Shown here: in pieces, positions 14,907-19,220 of the stretch
How the letters are laid out: each line of letters starts with the position of its first letter
How positions within the stretch are numbered: the first letter of the stretch is position 1
Source: Nitrospirota bacterium
GTDB taxonomy: Bacteria; Nitrospirota_A; Leptospirillia; Leptospirillales; Leptospirillaceae
Direction: 5' to 3'
DNA length: 19,220 nucleotides
Assembly: GCA_021795275.1 (NCBI GenBank)
Contig: JAJYPO010000019.1
Span: 1-19,220 of the forward strand
Program-made: the position numbers and the translations under genes
Notes under the pieces: generated by a model
Database searches by the model: none
The model's input: only the letters and a program-made list of their open reading frames with translations
What the model was told of the DNA's origin: nothing

Positions 14907-17900
14907 ATGGAGAAGCCTTCGGAGCCGTCCGTCCATCGAGGCGACAGGCTTCGCCGGGAGATCCAGGAAAGGGGTATCGACCTCCTTGCCGCTATCCCGG
15001 ACAACGTTCACATTCTGGACTCCGACGGCCTCCTGGTCGCGATGAGCGATTCCTTTGCCCGGAGCCTGGGCTACGGCCGGGACGACCTTCTGGGACGCCA
15101 CGTTTCCACCTGGGATGTCGGACAACCCGCCTCCGCGCTCACCTCCTCGATCCAGAAGCGCCTCTCCGACGACGGAAGTTCCGACGGGTCCCCCGTCGAA
15201 ACCGTTTTCCGCGGAAAGGACGGGCTCCTCTTTCCCGCCGAGATCCGTTACCTCCCGATCCTGATCGGAGAGGAACGCCTCCTCTATGGGTCCTCCCGTA
15301 ATATCGCCGACCACCGGAGGCGCGCGGATCGTGCCTTCCTGGAGACACGGCTTTCGAAACTCACCGTCTCCTGCGACCGGATCCTGACCGGACCCGACGA
15401 TCTGGCTCGTCTCCTCCAGAAAATCTGCGACGAGGCGACGGATTCTGCCGCCATGGATCTGGCCTGGATTGAAACGGTCGAGGGTTCCTCCCACGGCGTC
15501 TTGAGGGCCCTCTCCCGGAAGGGAGGTCTCTCCGGCGAAGAACCCCAGGGGGCAAGGGAGCTCTTCCGGGGGACAGAAGGGGTGCCTTCCTGTTTTCTGG
15601 TCAGCGTCGACGACCTTCCGGAAGGACTCTGGAAAGACTGGTCCCGACGGGAAGGATTCCTGTCGGTGGCCGTTCTCCCGATTCTCCGGGAGGGACGCTT
15701 CTGGGGACTTCTCGCTCTGGCCGAAAGTCGCTCCGTCTCCTTCGATCCCGAGCTCCGGGCTCTCTACGAAGAGTTGGCACACACCCTGTCTCGAGGCATG
15801 GACAACCGAGACATTCGGGCGCGGCAAATCCTCCTGTCGAACGCCCTGGCGGCAGTCGGGGAGGGGGTTCTCATCACGGACACCCGCCAACAGGTCATCT
15901 TCACCAACAACGCCTTCACCGCCATCACGGGCTTCAGTCCGGAGGAGATGGCCGGAAAAAACTGCCGCGTTCTCCAGGGGCCGGAGACCGATCCCAAATC
16001 CGCCGGGAAGATCAGGGACGCCATCCGGGAGGGCCAACTCTTCCAGGGGGAGATCCTGAACTACAGGAAAGACGGAACCCCCTTCTGGAACCTTCTGTCG
16101 ATCAACCCCGTCCGGAACGCCGAAGGATCTCTCGTGAACTTCGTGGGCGTCCAGCGGGACATCACCTCCATCGTCATGCTGACCCGGCGTCTCGAGCACG
16201 ATTCCCGCCACGACCGGCTCACCGACCTTCCGAACCGGAGAGGGCTCGACGAACATCTCGAACGGGAGGTGGCCCGGGCCCGGAGAAACGGCACGCGCCT
16301 GGCGGTGGGCATGATCGATCTCGACGACTTCAAGCCGGTCAACGACACCCTGGGCCACGAAGCCGGCGACCGGCTCCTCCGGGAGCTGTCGCAACGCCTG
16401 CAGGGACTCCTGAGGGCTGGCGACTTTCTGGCAAGGGTCGGCGGGGACGAATTCGTCGTGGTGATCCAGGACCTCCCGGCTAACGCGGAAATGGCCCACC
16501 TCGGAGATGTCCTCGACAGGCTTCACACCGCCGCGGACCATCCCTTCGCGCTCGTCCCGGGCCAGGAGATCCGGATCGAGATGAGCCTGGGCCTTGCGCT
16601 CTTTCCTTCCGATGCCCAGACTCCCGACGCCCTTCTCCGTCAGGCCGACGCGGCCATGTACCAGTCCAAGTCCGACAAGCACCGCCGGATAAGCTGGTGG
16701 CGCCGGGGATCCCTCCCATTCCCCGCCGAAGAAAACGAACCCTTCGACCCCTACGGGGCGGAAGCCGCCACACTCCTCGAGACCCACAGCGAACGATTTG
16801 ACGCGATCATCGATCGATTTCTGAACCAATTCTACGGGGCCCTGAGCCAATCTCTGGAGAAAAGGCGCATTCTCGAGGGGCTCGACACCGATGAGCTCGC
16901 GCTCCTGAGGGAACACCAGAGGCGCCATCTCAAGTTCCTCCTGGGGCCGCTAACGACTGCCGTAAAAATACGGGAGGCCGGAGGGCGGATTGGGGAGATC
17001 CACACCCTCTCCGGTGTCACCGGCGCAATGCTCCTCGACTCCGAAAGCCTCTACACCCGGCTCCTGATCGAGGCGATGAACGAGGCCCTTCTCTCCTCCC
17101 GGGACCGCTACCGGATCATCCTCATCTCCGAGGCCCGACTCCAGGAGGACATCCAGTCCCAGCTCAAGAGCGAGGCCATGACCGTCGATGGCTACATGAG
17201 TCTCCTGCCCTCCCCCCTTCCCCGGCGAGGAACCTCCTGGAGAGACTGCCTCCTCCGGGAGCTGGAATCTCTGGAGAGACTTCCGGGCCTCCGGGCCCTC
17301 CTTTTTCTCCGTCCCGACAGCCACGGGCGATTCCTCGTCCAGGAAAGCGGGGGAGCAGCAGGGAAGACCCTTTCCGAGGCCCTCATGGGTCTCCAGTACG
17401 ACATCTTTCTCTCTCGGGAAGGGGAGACGACCGACTCTTCCGACAGGAACACCCTGCTTGCCCGATGCTGGCGCGACCAGCGGATCACCGACATTCCCTC
17501 CCTGGCCCGGGAAACGGAGGATCCCTGGCTCTCCCACTGGCGACAAAGCGGCCTCCGCTCGCTGACCGCCATTCCGGTGGGGAGTGCCACCGGTCAGCCG
17601 GTGGGGGTCCTCCTCCTGGGAGGGTCCTACACCTCCCAGTTTTCCTCCTCCTGGATGCAGCAGTTCGTCCGGTCACTCCGGCAGCGCTGGGAGCAGGTCT
17701 GGACCCTGAGCAACGCCCCCGCGACCGTTCTCGACGAAGAGACCGCAACGAACTATCGCCGTCTGCTTTTTTCCGGCGGGCTCACCATGCTCATGCAGCC
17801 GGTGGTCGACCTGCGCTCCGGCCGCCTCGTCAAAGTCGAGGCGCTGGCCCGCATCAGGCTTCCGGATGGATCCATCATCCTTCCCGACATCTTTCTTCCG

Positions 17901-18785
17901 CTTCTGGGGGAGGCCGAACTCGACCGTCTCTTCCGCATCGGACTCGACATGGCCCTGGGATCCCTGGTCCAATGGAGCGAGGCAGGACTTGAGGATGTGG
18001 GGATCTCGGTAAACCTTGCCCCCTCCACCCTGCTTCTTCCCGAATGTCCGGTCTGGGTCGAACAGGCCCTGGCACGCCACCGGATCGACCCGGGACGGCT
18101 GACCCTCGAAATCCTGGAGACCCAGGTGCTGGACCACCAGGACCAGGAGGAGGCGGTGCGCCGTCTCGTCTCTCTCGGAGTGGTTCTGGCCATGGACGAT
18201 CTCGGATCGGGATACAGCAGCCTCCAGCGCCTCTCCTCCCTTCCCTTCGACAATGTGAAGGTCGATTACGGCCTCCTCTCCCGGATCCGGATCATCCCCC
18301 TCGAAACACTCGGGATGATCGGGGCCATCGTCCAGATGGGCCGGGAATTCGGCCACGAGGTGGTGATCGAAGGGCTGGAGGACGACGGGATGATCGAGGC
18401 CGCCACCTTCCTCGGGGCACATCTGGGACAGGGATTCCAGCTGGCCCGCCCCATGGAGCCGGACCTGATTCCGGGCTGGAGCCTCAATTTCCGGGATCCC
18501 GCCCGTCCCGAATCCCTCCGGACCTGGCTCGGAGCCCTTGCCTACCACTGGAAGATCATGCATACAGACACTCCCCGTCCCCATCCCGAGGACTTCGAGC
18601 GATGTCCACTGACACGCTTTCTACTGGAGAAGGAACCGGAGGGTCAAGAAGGCGCGATCCTCCACCGGGCCCTTCACCAGCCAGACGCCGACCTCTTCAC
18701 GCTCTCCCGCTCCTTTACGCTCTGGCTGGCCGAGCGTGTCCGACGGGAGGATCCCCCACCGGATCACGACCACCCGGAGGCGTGA
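14907..18785 (+). CDS. Multisensor cyclic-di-GMP synthase/phosphodiesterase: PAS-GAF-LOV-GGDEF-globin-GAF-EAL-CZB-like
   Basis: A 1292-residue cytoplasmic regulator predicted to make and break cyclic di-GMP; no TM segment is seen. Domains in order: PAS (about 25-140); GAF (about 164-300); a LOV-type PAS (about 305-422) with the cysteine motif GKNCRVLQG, Cys353, Gln357, Asn385, Asn395 and Gln416; GGDEF (about 425-590) with an intact GGDEF (512-516) and an RxxD inhibitory site (503-506); a globin-sensor-like region (about 613-735) with candidate proximal His699 in IGEIH and Tyr643; a second GAF (about 778-931); and EAL (about 945-1195) with EAL (978-980), DDLGSGYSS from Asp1097, VKVD, IEGLE and QGF, all consistent with activity. 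The tail has His1214, Cys1233, His1253 and His1257, the 3His-1Cys order of CZB zinc domains. AAAGGAA precedes the start. It is probably co-transcribed with manC and manB, pointing to control of a mannose-containing polysaccharide. Confidence 0.93.
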   Translation: MEKPSEPSVHRGDRLRREIQERGIDLLAAIPDNVHILDSDGLLVAMSDSFARSLGYGRDDLLGRHVSTWDVGQPASALTSSIQKRLSDDGSSDGSPVETVFRGKDGLLFPAEIRYLPILIGEERLLYGSSRNIADHRRRADRAFLETRLSKLTVSCDRILTGPDDLARLLQKICDEATDSAAMDLAWIETVEGSSHGVLRALSRKGGLSGEEPQGARELFRGTEGVPSCFLVSVDDLPEGLWKDWSRREGFLSVAVLPILREGRFWGLLALAESRSVSFDPELRALYEELAHTLSRGMDNRDIRARQILLSNALAAVGEGVLITDTRQQVIFTNNAFTAITGFSPEEMAGKNCRVLQGPETDPKSAGKIRDAIREGQLFQGEILNYRKDGTPFWNLLSINPVRNAEGSLVNFVGVQRDITSIVMLTRRLEHDSRHDRLTDLPNRRGLDEHLEREVARARRNGTRLAVGMIDLDDFKPVNDTLGHEAGDRLLRELSQRLQGLLRAGDFLARVGGDEFVVVIQDLPANAEMAHLGDVLDRLHTAADHPFALVPGQEIRIEMSLGLALFPSDAQTPDALLRQADAAMYQSKSDKHRRISWWRRGSLPFPAEENEPFDPYGAEAATLLETHSERFDAIIDRFLNQFYGALSQSLEKRRILEGLDTDELALLREHQRRHLKFLLGPLTTAVKIREAGGRIGEIHTLSGVTGAMLLDSESLYTRLLIEAMNEALLSSRDRYRIILISEARLQEDIQSQLKSEAMTVDGYMSLLPSPLPRRGTSWRDCLLRELESLERLPGLRALLFLRPDSHGRFLVQESGGAAGKTLSEALMGLQYDIFLSREGETTDSSDRNTLLARCWRDQRITDIPSLARETEDPWLSHWRQSGLRSLTAIPVGSATGQPVGVLLLGGSYTSQFSSSWMQQFVRSLRQRWEQVWTLSNAPATVLDEETATNYRRLLFSGGLTMLMQPVVDLRSGRLVKVEALARIRLPDGSIILPDIFLPLLGEAELDRLFRIGLDMALGSLVQWSEAGLEDVGISVNLAPSTLLLPECPVWVEQALARHRIDPGRLTLEILETQVLDHQDQEEAVRRLVSLGVVLAMDDLGSGYSSLQRLSSLPFDNVKVDYGLLSRIRIIPLETLGMIGAIVQMGREFGHEVVIEGLEDDGMIEAATFLGAHLGQGFQLARPMEPDLIPGWSLNFRDPARPESLRTWLGALAYHWKIMHTDTPRPHPEDFERCPLTRFLLEKEPEGQEGAILHRALHQPDADLFTLSRSFTLWLAERVRREDPPPDHDHPEA

Positions 18786-18990
18786 TTTCCCGGGTGCCGT
18801 CTCCGACCGCAGACCGGCTTCGTCCCACCCCCTGCAGACCCCGGGCCTCCGGACTCGTTTCGACCGGGAACAGCCTTTCTTCTGTCCCCGAGGTTCCTTC
18901 ACCGGGCCATGAGCCCCCGACGACACTCCTCAGAGTTTCAGAATTCGTACAATAAAAAAAACATCATTCTAAAAAATGGTATTTCCTGGA
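18786..18990. other. Non-coding stretch after the operon
   Basis: No gene is seen. An imperfect hairpin (GGGAACAG/CTGTCCCC, 18866-18889, one mismatch, 8-nt loop) lies about 80 nt after the stop and could contribute to termination, but it has no U-tract. From about 18945 the sequence turns sharply AT-rich, up to the palindromic repeat that starts at 18992. Confidence 0.4.
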
Positions 18991-18991
18991 A

Positions 18992-19023
18992 GTGAGCACC
19001 TCCACCAGAGGTGGGGGCTTTAC
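18992..19023. repeat. Palindromic repeat copy 1, IS200/IS605-end-like or REP-like
   Basis: GTGAG, then an imperfect palindrome CCTCCACC-AGA-GGTGGGGG (18999-19017, 8 bp with one G-T pair and a 3-nt loop), then a TTTAC tail. A close second copy lies in the same orientation at 19190. Read on the minus strand, a hairpin followed by CTCAC recalls right ends of tnpB-type IS200/IS605 elements. No transposase is in the window. Confidence 0.5.
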
Positions 19024-19059
19024 GATCGCTGGCCCCTCAAAGGGGCCTTATCGCGATCG
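19023..19059. other. Two-tier inverted repeat
   Basis: Outer arms CGATCGC (19023-19029) and GCGATCG (19053-19059) enclose a perfect GGCCCCT-CAA-AGGGGCC hairpin (19031-19047), with 1-nt and 5-nt internal bulges. It is stable enough to act as a folded RNA or as a single-stranded DNA recognition hairpin. It starts at the last base of repeat copy 1. Confidence 0.5.
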
Positions 19060-19134
19060 AAAAACTGAGATCCGTCGCCCTTCTTTTATTCCGGCCTAAA
19101 TTTCACCTCATGAAGAGATGTGGGGCGAAACCCA

Positions 19135-19179
19135 AATTCCGGGATTTTATGCATAGCTCCTAAACGCATTCCCGGAATT
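19135..19179. other. Long inverted repeat with nested inner stem
   Basis: AATTCCGGGA (19135-19144) and TCCCGGAATT (19170-19179) are perfect 10-bp arms. Inside, ATGC (19149-19152) can pair with GCAT (19166-19169) after a TTTT bulge. The remaining loop is 13 nt. No ORF overlaps it. Confidence 0.5.
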
Positions 19180-19189
19180 CTCAAAGTTT

Positions 19190-19220
19190 GTGAGTCCTCC
19201 ACTAGAGGTGGGGGGGTTAC
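19190..19220. repeat. Palindromic repeat copy 2 (reaches the window edge)
   Basis: GTGAG, then CCTCCACT-AGA-GGTGGGGG (19196-19214) and a TTAC end. Relative to copy 1, the stem base C19006 is T19203, which keeps pairing as T-G, and the spacer after GTGAG is one base shorter. The two copies start 198 nt apart. Confidence 0.5.

Noticed and set aside
13395..16928. A 3.5-kb open frame on the minus strand across manB and the start of the GGDEF/EAL gene
   Set aside because: It lies antisense to two genes with complete catalytic motifs. High G/C at third codon positions keeps the opposite frame free of stops. It has no recognisable domain or ribosome binding site.
19023..19059. Cyclic-di-GMP riboswitch (GEMM) considered because of the neighbouring GGDEF/EAL gene
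   Set aside because: The conserved GEMM core and its tetraloop-receptor helices are not present; only simple inverted repeats are seen.
18786..19220. CRISPR array considered for the repeated palindromes
   Set aside because: Only two copies 198 nt apart with a long structured interval, not short regular spacers; no cas genes.
1..19220. tRNA or rRNA genes
   Set aside because: No cloverleaf with a TTCGA-type arm and CCA-proximal acceptor stem, and no rRNA landmark sequences were recognised by eye on either strand.

Overview
The window is GC-rich and densely coded, and it comes from a Gram-negative bacterium: two proteins look like outer-membrane beta-barrels and several carry signal peptides. 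The gene content (BipA/TypA, Era-RecO, AlgA/AlgC-type mannose enzymes, a very large GGDEF/EAL protein, a DUF1207-like protein) would suit a free-living chemolithotroph such as a Leptospirillum-like Nitrospirota, but that taxonomic guess is weak and rests on overall impression only.

Layout. Positions 1-3239 (minus strand) hold a tight housekeeping operon: typA/bipA, then a signal-peptide cyclophilin that overlaps it by 4 nt, then a PhnP-like metallo-beta-lactamase-fold hydrolase cut by the window edge. A clear sigma70-type promoter lies upstream of typA. Positions 3637-4815 (minus) encode an RlmI-family 23S rRNA methyltransferase. Positions 5220-7991 (plus) hold three envelope genes: a DUF1207-like predicted barrel, a four-TM protein with an internal duplication, and a small predicted beta-barrel. 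They run head-on into era-recO (9771-7996, minus), with only 4 nt between the converging stop codons. An SDR gene (9925-10671, plus) diverges from era.

Positions 10672-11973 contain no large gene. The stretch holds two AT-rich promoter islands, a likely 67-codon gene, a tiny ORF carrying mutually exclusive hairpins, and a 58-codon gene with its own promoter, strong ribosome binding site and textbook intrinsic terminator.

Positions 11974-18785 (plus) form one apparent operon: manC/algA-type mannose-1-phosphate guanylyltransferase/mannose-6-phosphate isomerase, manB/algC-type phosphomannomutase, and a 1292-residue cyclic-di-GMP protein. From the sequence I read the last protein as PAS-GAF-LOV-GGDEF-globin-GAF-EAL-CZB-like. 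The LOV domain keeps the photoactive cysteine and all flavin-contacting residues I checked, the globin keeps a proximal histidine, and the GGDEF, I-site and EAL signatures are all intact. This is the most notable finding: one protein that could read blue light, a haem ligand or redox state, and perhaps zinc, co-transcribed with the GDP-mannose pathway that feeds exopolysaccharide.

The right end (18786-19220) has no gene. It holds two similar palindromic units in direct orientation 198 nt apart, resembling IS200/IS605 ends or REP elements, with two further large inverted repeats between them. It is probably the edge of, or a relic of, a mobile element.
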